This document shows positions 9,901-19,000 of a DNA stretch of 64,000 bases, piece by piece. The stretch's first letter is position 1. Every line of letters begins with the position of its first letter. A model generated the notes under the pieces. It made no database searches, was not told the DNA's origin, and saw only the letters and a list, made by a program, of their open reading frames with translations. Source of the stretch: Bacteroidales bacterium. GTDB taxonomy: Bacteria > Bacteroidota > Bacteroidia > Bacteroidales > UBA4417. The translations under genes were made by a program, and so were the position numbers. The stretch covers positions 124,001 through 188,000 of the forward strand of contig JADJHD010000003.1 of assembly GCA_016707705.1 (NCBI GenBank). Reading direction: 5' to 3'.

Positions 9901-11158
9901 TGTTAAGGTACCACTGATAGGAAGGTGCACCACCATTGGTTGGGGTAGCAGTAAAGGTAACGGATTCAGTTCCGCAGGATGGATTTGCACTTGCTGCAAC
10001 GGAAACAGAGGCAGGACCCGGATTGGATACTGACATTGTAACTACGTTTGAAGTTGCAGGGTTTCCGCTTAAGCAGCCACCCAGACTTGAAGTCATAACT
10101 ACGGATACCTGATCATTATTGGCAGGAGTGTAGGAATAAGTGGAAAGGCCTGTTCCAACTGCAGTAGCTCCAACATACCATTGATAGGTAGGGGTAACAC
10201 CGCCATTGGTCGGAGTAGCTGTGTAATTTACAGTTGTTCCTGAGCAAATGTTATTGGCATCTTCAAGAATGCTAACGCTAACAGGAGTACTTGGGGTTTC
10301 AGTAATGATTGCGCTTCCGGTCATATCAACCGTTCCGCCGCCATTGGTTCCCTTTACGGTATAGGTGCCAGCGAGCTGGTTACCGAAAGTGATTGCAGAA
10401 CCGGTACCGGCTACTGTAGGAATCAGGGGAACTATACCATTATAAAGGGTATAGGTTACGCCCAGTTCTGAGTTGTCAAGTCCAACGGGAAGACCAACAC
10501 CGCCCTGGCAATATGCACCGCCACCGGTAACATTGTAAGCAGTAGGAGGAGGGCAGTTGAGGGAAACATTGGTTGCATTGCTGAAGGTGGTTGTTACATT
10601 TATAGGGCAGGCCTGATTCAGACCACCTGTATAGATAGAAACTTTTGTAGGATAAGGAGTTGTAGTAAAGCAGAATGCAAGGTCTGCATGTGAGCAAACA
10701 GAGAATGCAACTGTATTGGTAAGGCGAAGTTTACAAATTCTTGTTCCCTGACCAGTAGTTGAAATAATTGTTCCGTTGCCAATTCCCGGAGGAGCTTTAG
10801 CAGCAAGTTTAACAATGTTTGCTGATTGTGTAAATGTAACACTGGTAGGAACCTGTGAAGCATTTAGCTGTGAGGAGCCTGAAACAATTGAAGCTGTAAT
10901 TGTTCCACCATTGTAAATAGCTGGATTTACAAACACCCCTGCCTGAACTGTAGCCATTTCAAACGGATCAAGAGCATCAGTATCAAGAAGATACAGGTCA
11001 AACTCAAGAATATTGTTTGATGTTACCGCGTCGTTTTCAATTGTGTAGTGAAAATCGAAAACACCGCTTGGTGATTTTTGTGCTTGTACGCCGGTAACTG
11101 CTGTAAGCAACAGTAAAACCAGGAAAGCTTTAAATAATTGCGTTGTTAGTTTTCTCAT
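6941..11158 (-). CDS. Giant T9SS-exported protein with Ig-like and PKD-like repeats
   Basis: A 1405-residue secreted protein. In order: signal peptide (ending near GVQAQ); an N-terminal beta-sandwich (residues ~30-190, including ILEFDLYLLDTDALDPFEMA) that resembles cohesin-like domains of Bacteroidota surface proteins, a tentative call; a short linker domain; three Ig-like repeats (each with TPTNGG, YQWY and GDQV); eight PKD-like units, five of them very close copies with NALPTPTI, EAGMT.Y.WTVSAGG, QTVSVNYTNA.SCTAA; one more Ig-like domain with GNQWYWNGDII; and a T9SS type-A sorting domain (VEKMEVYPNPTSGQFTVSI, terminal IVRKVVVK). Probably a long surface stalk or adhesin. No catalytic site was seen. 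The number of repeats may vary between strains because the DNA repeats are close copies. Confidence 0.85.
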   Translation of the reverse strand: MRKLTTQLFKAFLVLLLLTAVTGVQAQKSPSGVFDFHYTIENDAVTSNNILEFDLYLLDTDALDPFEMATVQAGVFVNPAIYNGGTITASIVSGSSQLNASQVPTSVTFTQSANIVKLAAKAPPGIGNGTIISTTGQGTRICKLRLTNTVAFSVCSHADLAFCFTTTPYPTKVSIYTGGLNQACPINVTTTFSNATNVSLNCPPPTAYNVTGGGAYCQGGVGLPVGLDNSELGVTYTLYNGIVPLIPTVAGTGSAITFGNQLAGTYTVKGTNGGGTVDMTGSAIITETPSTPVSVSILEDANNICSGTTVNYTATPTNGGVTPTYQWYVGATAVGTGLSTYSYTPANNDQVSVVMTSSLGGCLSGNPATSNVVTMSVSNPGPASVSVAASANPSCGTESVTFTATPTNGGAPSYQWYLNSSPVGLNQNTYSFVPATGDQVYVVMTSSLVCATGNPATSNTVTMTVNTPVAVSVSAVASADPVCAGTTVTFTATPTNGGTPTYQWYKNTVAVGTNSDTYAFVPVNGDQVYVTMTSSLGCVTGNPATSGTTTLTVNALPTPTLAGPASICATTTGNVYTTEAGFSSYVWNVSAGGTITAGGTGTDNTVTVTWNTAGAQTVSVNYTNANNCTAAAATVYNVAVNALPTPTITGPAAVCAGITGSVYTTEAGMSGYTWTVSAGGTITAGGTGTSSTVTVTWNTAGPQTVSVNYTNANSCTAATATVYNVTVNALPTPTITGPASVCATSTGNVYSTQAGMTGYTWTVSAGGTITAGAGTSAITVTWNTAAAQTVSVNYTNANSCTAVSATVYNVTVNALPTPTIAGPASVCAGSTTSVYTTQAGMTAYVWTVSAGGTITAGAGTDAITVTWSTTGAKTVSVNYTNASSCTAAAATVYNVTVNALPVPTISGTTPAGVGSSQVYTTEAGMTSYVWTVSAGGAITAGAGTNAITVLWNTAGAQTVSVNYNNASGCTAATATVYNVSVISVPPPAGTITGVSVVCQGATGVPYSVAAIPNATGYEWTLPTGATIASGANTNSITVNFSATAVSGPITVYGTNTYGNGGSSPAFNVTVNPTPVPTITGDNDVCESSDYYTYTTEPGMTNYVWNMSANSGTITWVPGSNQVSIFWNSAGARWVSVSYTNGSGCTAAAPTVFNVTVHPAPAAAGAITGTPVLCAGTNGVTYSVGAITNATSYTWTLPTGATIASGANTNSITVNFASNAVSGVVSVSGTNACGNGASSSYTVTVFPIPATPVITQNGNILTSSAPAGNQWYWNGDIIDGATAQTYEAVYHGDYYSIVTLDGCSSAASNTINVVVTSVNEYSNVEKMEVYPNPTSGQFTVSITSVRNEVYDLRITNNLGVIVYEKKDFRIDGNVKLDMNFSDLPKGVYSVILNATDKQIVRKVVVK
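8213..9499 (-). repeat. Tandem array of five PKD-like coding repeats
   Basis: Five consecutive units of roughly 250-260 bp inside the giant secreted protein. The unit boundary is marked on the plus strand by GGCAGAGCATTAAC-like words (near 9494, 9230, 8970, 8715 and 8460). Units two to four are the most alike at DNA level, indicating recent duplication or gene conversion. Confidence 0.75.
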
Positions 11159-11221
11159 GTTTTTACATTTTTAGTAAATCTACGACTATTTTAATATTTA
11201 AATGATTATTAATCGAAAATA

Positions 11222-11247
11222 TACCCCGGCTCAATTTGAGCCGGGGT
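11222..11247 (-). terminator. Terminator of the dockerin-like gene
   Basis: Arms TACCCCGGCTCAA and TTGAGCCGGGGTA form a perfect hairpin 14 bp beyond the minus-strand stop at 11261, followed on the minus strand by TATATTTT. Confidence 0.75.
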
Positions 11248-11260
11248 AGTTAAAAAGATG

Positions 11261-14200
11261 TTAGAAAGGAAGGATTGCAGCAATAAATGCAGTTGCATTA
11301 TTATCCACAATAATCATATCACTTGAGTCAACAAGGCCGTCTCCATTTATATCAGTTGCAATATAACCAACAGCAAAACCAGTTGCATCGTTATCGGCAT
11401 CAATCATGTCGCTTGAGTCAATAATTCCATCCTGATTTTCATCGCCACTATACATTCCAAATACTCCGCTTAGAGTTTGCTGGTTATTTCCAAAAGCCTG
11501 ATCAGCGCTTGTTGTAAAATCATAGCTGATTGATGAGCCGGCAAACAGAACTGCAGCAGCAGTTGAAGTGGTAAGACTATTGCGGTGTTTTGCATAAATG
11601 TAGTATGATCCGCTGTAGGCAGCAGGAACAGTAGTAGTAATCATTCCGGAGGTGCTCAGGTCGAGGTTTGCCATTGTATAAACAACAGCGCCAGTTGTAC
11701 CGTCACGCAATTCAAGGGTTACCTGATCTGCAACGCCTGCAGGGAAATGAGGACCACTTTCATCGGCAGCCTGATTCAATAATCCACCACCTGCATAGAG
11801 ACCTTCAATAAACAGTTTTACACTCAGGGCTTTGGTTGCGCTAACAGGATCTTTTCCTGTAAAGGAACCCAAGGCAGCTGTTGCAGCGGCAGTGAGCTGA
11901 TGAGTTGTAGTATTGGCAGCAGCAAACGTGGTATATGGACTCATGAGGGCGCAAACCATACTGGCTTCTGTTCCAACAACATCTGCAGGCAGATAGTTAA
12001 ATGAAGCATCGCAAGCATAATCAGCAATTCCTGAAGAGGTAACATCCCAATACCTGTTGATATAGTTTCCGCTAACACCAGGGTAAGCTGAGTTGGATAA
12101 TTTTACACCAGCATAAGCAGGAGCTGTAAATGTACCAGCTGTGAAATTCAGGGTAACCGGTGAATATTCAGCAGTACCTGTGTTATCACCTACAGGGAAT
12201 GTAAAGCTTCCGGCAGCTGTGAAGAGTTTCCTCAATTCACCGGTTCCGGTTGCAACAATCATATTGGTTGCTGAAGGTGTACCAGTAATTGTTCCTGTTG
12301 CAGCAAATGTGAGATTGTGATTTCCAAGGTCGACCAAACCATTGGTGAGCACTAATGCTCCACCGATAGTAATTGAATCGTTGGCAATTACAATGCCATT
12401 GGCGTTGGTAACCTCAATTGATGAGAAGGTATTTGTACTGGCAATTTTACCAAGACCGGAGATAGTCTGAACACCAGTGCCATTAAGTTTTACTGTTCCG
12501 GCTGAAGCTGGGGTGAAATTTAATTTGGCTCCAAGAGCTACAGAAATATTTCCTTTGATGGAGTGACCAGGAGTACCTGTAACGTTGAAATTTAAAGTAC
12601 CATTTGTAATAGTAAGATTATTCATTGAAACTGCTGCAGTTCCTGTTGGTGTGAAAGTACCACCTACAAGATCAAATTCGAGGTCAGCATAAGTTCTGCC
12701 TGAGAATGCTGGAGTAATAGCTCCAATAACCTTATAAAGACTTCCGGCATTGAAAACAACTACACTTGAGGGTTGACCCAAAGCAAATGGGTTACTTCCT
12801 GCCTGGTGTATGTATGTTGATCCTGAAGTGAAAATTACTGTGTTTGCTGTTCCAAGAGGAGCTGTTGTGCCACCAAATGCATTACCATTAAAGAATGCTC
12901 CTGCTTTGAAGAAGGAACCAGGATTAAAAGTAACAGCACCTGCAGTTGCTGCTAAAAGACGATGTGAAATCAGTGCAGTTCCTGCGAAAGTAATACTTCC
13001 ATCAATGACAGCTGTGGCACCTGATGACAATGAAACAACTATTGGATACATAGTGGCTCCTGAGCCATAAAGATTAAATGCGCAACCTGCTGGAACAACA
13101 AGGTCAGTACCTGATGCAAGACCTGCAATAACAAAAGTATTAGCAGCAGTTGCAGTAAAGGTTATCTTGGTATTATTTGAAAGTTTTAATTGTCCGATTG
13201 TTTGGGCCGGCACATTGGTAATAGTGTCAGTACCACCATCGCTGAACTGAAGGATGTCATTGACAGCTGGTGTTGTGCGTTCCGGTGTCCAGTTGGTAGT
13301 TACGATAAATGAACCATTGCCGCCATTCCAGGTATAAACGCCTGCGCTATTGGTAGTTGCGGTAGCCTGTGGAGCAGCCGGGCTGGTTTTGAAGTTGGTG
13401 GTTACAGTTGTTCCTGTATAAGGATAGATTTTGAAGTAATAGGTCCCACCAATGGCAAGTCCGGTGAAAGTATAGGTTTCAACACCCTGGGCAACATTCT
13501 GAACAAGTGCTGAGTTAGCTTCAGCAACACCGTCAACGGGATCAACAATTGCTGCATAGCTAACGTCACTTGCTTTGATCAGGTATCCGGTTGGAGGAAC
13601 AGCACCTGCAGCAACAGTCCAATTAAGCTGGATTGAGGTAGTGGAGGTAGTGCCGGTTGCAAATGCAGTTACATGGTCAGTAGGTTCGGTTGCTACTGTG
13701 AAGAAACTTGCTTCAGAAGTGAGGCTTGTTCCAATTCCATTGGTTGCATAAGCAGCATAAAAAATCTGGGTTGCAACAGGCAAACCTGTACGGGTATGTG
13801 AGAAAGTGCCGGTAGCAGTTCCACCTGCAGCCAGTTTATGGTCAGCAATGGTAACTGGTGAAGTTAGGCTCCATACGGTTCCTCTTTCTGTGAGGGTATT
13901 GCCACCATCAGAGGTAATGTTTCCACCAAGATCAGCAGTAGTATTGGTTATTGCAGTAGCAGTAGGGGAGATGATTACAGGAGCAGTACCACCCAGAGTG
14001 GTGGCAACTACTTTCATAACCGGTGAAGCCTGAAGGTTTCCTGAAGCTTCAGCAACGAAGTAAACATTGTAGGTAGTGGCAGGTGTCAAACCTGTTACTC
14101 CTGAAATATACTCAGTTGCACCTGCTGCGCATACGATATTACCTGCGAGGTTGCTGGCAACAGCTGCACCGCTGGCATCCTGTCCGTCCTTAACCTGCTG

Positions 14201-14410
14201 TGCTGTAGGAGCAGTTGCACCTGAAGGAAGAACTACGAAATAGGCTGTTCCGGGAACATCAAGATTAACTTTAGCGTTGAAAACAGTCTGGCTTGGATTT
14301 TCAGCTTTTGGCCAACCGCTGGTCCAGCTTGGAGTAGCTGGAGTCATATCCTCAAGGAACCTGGAAGTTACCTGAATAACTGCACCTGCCTGGCCAACCA
14401 ATGCGACCAT
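11261..14410 (-). CDS. 3' part of a split giant secreted protein with dockerin-like end
   Basis: 1049 residues, no signal peptide, beginning inside a domain (MVALVGQAGAV). It is most likely the downstream part of the gene at 14352-15902, separated by a one-base frameshift. It contains fibronectin-like domains (TATTYNVYFVAE; TTSIQLNWTVAAG; GGTYYFKIYPY), then a long beta-solenoid region starting YTWNGGNGSF, closely paralogous to the protein at 16092-19832. It ends with two calcium-loop motifs, DENQDGIIDSSD and DINGDGLVDSSD, about 30 residues apart, followed by DNNATAFIAAI. These fit dockerin/EF-hand loops (Asp/Asn at positions 1, 3, 5, Gly at 6, Asp at 9 and 12). This end replaces the usual T9SS sorting domain. 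How it is exported is unknown. Confidence 0.75.
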   Translation of the reverse strand: MVALVGQAGAVIQVTSRFLEDMTPATPSWTSGWPKAENPSQTVFNAKVNLDVPGTAYFVVLPSGATAPTAQQVKDGQDASGAAVASNLAGNIVCAAGATEYISGVTGLTPATTYNVYFVAEASGNLQASPVMKVVATTLGGTAPVIISPTATAITNTTADLGGNITSDGGNTLTERGTVWSLTSPVTIADHKLAAGGTATGTFSHTRTGLPVATQIFYAAYATNGIGTSLTSEASFFTVATEPTDHVTAFATGTTSTTSIQLNWTVAAGAVPPTGYLIKASDVSYAAIVDPVDGVAEANSALVQNVAQGVETYTFTGLAIGGTYYFKIYPYTGTTVTTNFKTSPAAPQATATTNSAGVYTWNGGNGSFIVTTNWTPERTTPAVNDILQFSDGGTDTITNVPAQTIGQLKLSNNTKITFTATAANTFVIAGLASGTDLVVPAGCAFNLYGSGATMYPIVVSLSSGATAVIDGSITFAGTALISHRLLAATAGAVTFNPGSFFKAGAFFNGNAFGGTTAPLGTANTVIFTSGSTYIHQAGSNPFALGQPSSVVVFNAGSLYKVIGAITPAFSGRTYADLEFDLVGGTFTPTGTAAVSMNNLTITNGTLNFNVTGTPGHSIKGNISVALGAKLNFTPASAGTVKLNGTGVQTISGLGKIASTNTFSSIEVTNANGIVIANDSITIGGALVLTNGLVDLGNHNLTFAATGTITGTPSATNMIVATGTGELRKLFTAAGSFTFPVGDNTGTAEYSPVTLNFTAGTFTAPAYAGVKLSNSAYPGVSGNYINRYWDVTSSGIADYACDASFNYLPADVVGTEASMVCALMSPYTTFAAANTTTHQLTAAATAALGSFTGKDPVSATKALSVKLFIEGLYAGGGLLNQAADESGPHFPAGVADQVTLELRDGTTGAVVYTMANLDLSTSGMITTTVPAAYSGSYYIYAKHRNSLTTSTAAAVLFAGSSISYDFTTSADQAFGNNQQTLSGVFGMYSGDENQDGIIDSSDMIDADNDATGFAVGYIATDINGDGLVDSSDMIIVDNNATAFIAAILPF

Positions 14411-15902
14411 ATTTTGCGGAGTGGTTGGAATAAGTAGGTGTAACTAAATAATCGGCTTCACCAAACAAAGTACGGAATGTACCAGTTCCACTTGCATCAG
14501 TAATGGGGTAATTAATAGACGCAACAAAGTTACCTGGTGTTGAGAATGAAACGAAAGGAATGCTAACCAGTTTGGCCTGGTCAGCAGAGGTGAGTGATGC
14601 AAGTGTCCTTACTTCCGGAACAACTGCATTACCCGTTGAGGAAGGTGTGCCAGGATTAACGGTTGGAACAAATTCCAAAAGTGAATTAAACAGTGTGAGG
14701 GTTCCGGTTAATCCGGTTACACCATCACCAATGTTAAAGTCGTTTGTTACTGTAAGACCAAGGTCATCTACAACAATGGCTCCTGTAGCATCCTTGATAT
14801 ACATCTGGTTACGCTGGTTGTCAGGGCGCTGATAGGTAACGATAGCTTCACTGGTTAGGGTGTAAAGAGTGGCGCCATCAGTAACACCGGCACGCAAGGC
14901 TGCAATATTGCTCACACTAATAGGGAAGCGATAGATACCTGAAGTAACACCACTTTCAGTAAATCCTGTCTTAAAAGCTTTGGCTTTAAGAGTGGTATTG
15001 GCGCTTAATGGAATAGGTAAAGTATATGGATTCGATAATTCGGTAGGGGTGCTGCCATCAGTTGTGTAATAAATGGAAGCATCTGGGGTGTTGCAGGTAA
15101 TGGTAATACTTTGAGCAGTATAGTAATTTCCTGCAGGAGGTGCGAATACAGGGCTCTCAACTACTGAAGAAACAGCTGAAGCTACGATTGAAATATCGTC
15201 AACTCCCAAAGCCTGGGCGTTTGAGGAAGTAGTTCCTGAAGAAACAGAATAATTCCATGCAAGATAAAGGCTGTCGCCAGGAATAAGAGTGGTTAACAGG
15301 GACTGTGAAACAACCGCTAATGAATCACCAGGTGCAGAAGCGTATCCATTATTATCTGCGTCAGCAAGAAAGCTCGAAAGAAAATTAGGACCAGCACTTG
15401 TCCAGGTAATACCATCAGCTGAATAATACATCTGAATTGAGAAACCTGCAGTATTTGATCCACGACGATATTTCTCAACCTTATAGCTCAGTGAAAGCTG
15501 TGTGATATTTTCTGTTCCACTATTAACCAGAAAACTATAAACATTCACACTCTTGGATGCACTGCTTGATGATAAACCACCTACAGCTCTGTCAGTTGCA
15601 GTCGCAGCAACTCCAGCACCATAATTGTAAATACCATTACCAGCGGTGGTTGACAAAGTATTTCCGCCAACAACAGTTGTGGCAGTAACGGCCGCAGCGT
15701 AAGTGCCTAAAGTCCTTACAGTTGTCAACTTATCAGCTTTCCAACCCGTTGGCAGGGTAGCAGTAGCGGAACCACCGATACTGTTAAAGTTTTCGGTCAC
15801 AGTCGCTCCCGCACTGATGCTGACCTGGGTCCATCCTTCATAATGGACTCCAATTAGTAAAATTGCCGCTACAAACAGGGCAATTAGCGTAGATTTTTTC
15901 AT
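14352..15902 (-). CDS. 5' part of the split giant secreted protein
   Basis: 516 residues with a signal peptide (MKKSTLIALFVAAILLIGVH to about GWTQ). An N-terminal jelly-roll-like domain precedes a chitobiase C-terminal-like repeat (VFAPPAGNYYTAQSITI, ASIYYTTDGSTP, residues ~245-310). An OB-fold-like domain of the DUF5689/nuclease-associated type follows (LRAGVTDGATLYTLTSEA, QMYIKDATGAIVVDD). The frame runs out of homology after DYLVTPT and ends at a stop at 14352 with unrelated residues. The next frame, read as PTTPQNMVALVGQAGAV, continues the domain. I therefore read 11261-15902 as one gene of about 1540 residues broken by a single-base slip near 14412-14435. This may be a real mutation or a sequencing/assembly error. 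Confidence 0.75.
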   Translation of the reverse strand: MKKSTLIALFVAAILLIGVHYEGWTQVSISAGATVTENFNSIGGSATATLPTGWKADKLTTVRTLGTYAAAVTATTVVGGNTLSTTAGNGIYNYGAGVAATATDRAVGGLSSSSASKSVNVYSFLVNSGTENITQLSLSYKVEKYRRGSNTAGFSIQMYYSADGITWTSAGPNFLSSFLADADNNGYASAPGDSLAVVSQSLLTTLIPGDSLYLAWNYSVSSGTTSSNAQALGVDDISIVASAVSSVVESPVFAPPAGNYYTAQSITITCNTPDASIYYTTDGSTPTELSNPYTLPIPLSANTTLKAKAFKTGFTESGVTSGIYRFPISVSNIAALRAGVTDGATLYTLTSEAIVTYQRPDNQRNQMYIKDATGAIVVDDLGLTVTNDFNIGDGVTGLTGTLTLFNSLLEFVPTVNPGTPSSTGNAVVPEVRTLASLTSADQAKLVSIPFVSFSTPGNFVASINYPITDASGTGTFRTLFGEADYLVTPTYSNHSAKYGRIGWPGRCSYSGNFQVP

Positions 15903-16091
15903 AAGTGATTGAAGTTAAGGGTTTGGGTTTTTGGGTTTTAGGGTAAGTTCTTATTTGTGAAAATTATCTTGTAGTCTGCTGTTCAAAAAAGGGCCTCTAA
16001 TATACGAAGGAATCTGTAGTGTTCTATTCAGTTTTTAATGAAAAATCAGTACATTTTTATGGTCATTACTGAGCTTTCAATTTATTGTTAA

Positions 16092-19000
16092 TCAAGGCGT
16101 CATGGATGCTGCAAACTGGCCACCATTATTGTCGGCAATGATCAGGTCCGAAGCATCTACCAATCCATCTCCATTAAGGTCAGAATTTACATATCCGGAA
16201 ACAAAGCTGCTGCCATCATTATCAAGATTGATCATATCTCCTGAATCAACCAATCCATCCTGATTAGCATCTCCTCCAAACAGCAAATACTTGCCTTCTC
16301 CCGAAAATTTAAGGTTTGAACCATATGCCCTGCCAGCCAGATCAGTAAAGTCATAGATAATGCTGCTTCCACTGAATGAAACAGGCAGTGAACTTACTGT
16401 TTCCAGACTGTTTCTATGATGTACGGTTAAGTAGTATGAACCAGTAAACCCGCTCGGAATTGAAACGGTTACAAGTCCTGATGTGCTTAAGCTAACCAGT
16501 CCTGTGCTGTAATGAATGGTGTTGTAATTACCGGGAGTCGCATCATGCAATTCAAGGGTAACCTGATCGGCAGTATTACCCGGAAATTGATCCCCACTTC
16601 CATTTTGTGCCTTGTTCATGATACCACTGCCCTGATACAATCCCTCAAGAAGCAGGGTTACTGATAGAGATTTCTCAGCCTGCAACCCACCGGTGAATGT
16701 CCCGAAACTGCTGAGAGCATTGGCCTGTAACTGATGCAAACTAATATTGACAGTTCCTGCAACGGCTGATGGCAAAGGAGAAACCTGGAGGCAATTCAGA
16801 CTGGATTCTGTTCCCACAACATCGGAAGGTGACACAAACTGAAAAACGGCATTGCAGCTGAAAGCACTAATGCCGGAAGATTCAAGGTTCCAGAAACGAT
16901 TCAGGTAATTGCCCGATAAGGTATTGCCGGCATAAGCTGAATTGGAGAGATTTACACCAGCATAATTCCCTGTTCCAAAGGTTCCTGATGTAAAAGTCAA
17001 GCTAACCGGGGAGTATTCAGCTGTGGAAGTATTATCACCAACAGGGAAGGTAAAACTTCCTCCGCCTGCAGGGAATTCTTTTCTCAATTGACCGGTGGCG
17101 GTTGCTACAATCATGTTTCCGGAGCTGAAACTACCGGTAATGCTAGCATTCGGACCCAGGGTAAAATTTCCAGAACCAATATTAAACAAGCATGAACTTA
17201 ATGCCAGTGTACCATTTAAGGCAGCTGATGCAGAACAACTTATGCCATTGGAATTGGCAAGCGAGAGTGTCAGTAGTGAGCCAAATGTGATACTGCCCGA
17301 ACCGCTGATAGTCTGGGCAGATGCACCGTTAAGGTTCACGGTAGCTGCTGCTGCCGGTGAGAAGGTTAAAATTCCACCACTTCCAACAGTGATATTGCCC
17401 TTGATGGAATGTCCCGGGGATCCGGTAACATTGAAGTTCAGGGTTCCGTTTGTAACGGTAAGATTTTCGATGGTGATGCTGCTGGTACCTGTAGGACTGA
17501 GAGTTGCCCCAACCGCATCGAGTTCAAAATTTCCATAAGTCCTTCCCGAGAAGGAGGGGGAAATGCTGGCTGTTGCCTTGAACAGGCTTCCGCTCTGGAA
17601 AACAACAACGCTATTGGGAGCTGCTGCGCCAAATGGATTGCTTCCTGCCTGGCAGAAATAGGTGGATCCGCTGGCAAAAATGACCGCATTGTAAGGCGTT
17701 AACGTTCCAAAAGGGCTGCCTGAGAATGCTGTCCCTGCAGTAAATGCCGATCCGTTGCCAAAAGTTATTCCTGACGCAGCGGATGATATTAGTCTGTGAG
17801 CCCCGCCTGCAAATGTCATTGAACCATTTAAACTGCCTGTTGCTGCAGCTGCCAGGCTTATGGTAACGGCATTGGCTCCAGAAATATTGAGGGAGCTTCC
17901 GGATGGAATATCAAGATCAGTCCCGCTAAGTCCGGCAATACTGAGAGTGGTGGCAACAGAACTTTGAAGTGTTATTTGGGTATTGTTAGAGAATAGAACC
18001 TTCCCGACTGTCTGAGCCGGAACAGAAGAGATGGTTTTGGTTGTTCCATCGCTGAAAAGAAGAATGTCATTGTCGGCCGGGGTTGTTCTTGCTGGCGTCC
18101 AGTTGGAGGAAACGGTCCAGGCTGCATTGTCGGTGCCCTGCCAGGTGTAGCTGTTTACAGGAATGGCTGTAGTTGTTGCACTGCTTGAAGGAGCTGCTCC
18201 TGAAGTCTTGTAGTCAATGGCAGTTCCTGAATTGGTGTATGGGTAAATTGTGAAATAGTAGGTTGTTGAAGGATTCAGGTTTACCCATGTATAGGATTGG
18301 ATGGTATGAAGCACATTTACTTTGCCAGTTCCATCGCTTAGGATTGTATCATTTATCTGGGCAGTGCCATCTACAGGAGCAGTAAATGTTCCTGTTGTAT
18401 TTGCAAGTATCAGGAAGCCTGTTGCCGGTTGGGTTCCGTCATTGTCGTTCCAGGTAAGGGTGATTGAAGAATGCAGTGGCTTTGGATTATTCAAGGTTGT
18501 TGCCTGTCCGGAAGGCTCTTCAGCAAGGGTTGTAATCAGTTGCTGAGGTGAAAGGGTGGTCCCGATGCTGTTTGTAGCATAGGCAGCAAAGAAGATCTCC
18601 GTCCCTGCTGGCAAGCCTGAGCGCAATTGTGTGAATGTCCCGGTTGAGGTGCCACCTTCAGCCAGTTTGTTGTCGTTAATGGTTACCGGGGTATTTATAC
18701 TCCAGACGGTTCCCCTTTCCAGAATGGGGCTTCCTCCGTCGGAAATAATGGTAGCACCCAGCAGGGCAGTACTTGAAAGCACCGAGGCAGAAGTTGAATT
18801 CAGAATTGTAGGAGCAGAGGCAACGAATGGGGTTGTCTGACTTGACGGGTTGTTGGCACCGGCAGCTAAACAATATTTTGTTGCTGTCCCGGAACCGTTG
18901 TACTCGAATACCTGAAGCCAGTAGGTAAGATTGGAGGCTAATCCGGTGATATTAACTGCATTTCCGGTCCCGTTGAACACACATTGTTGTCCGGATCCGC

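Noticed and set aside
6941..11158. Possible recent horizontal transfer of the giant repeat protein
   Set aside because: T9SS domain, codon use and repeat style match the other secreted proteins in the window; no mobility genes or boundary repeats seen.
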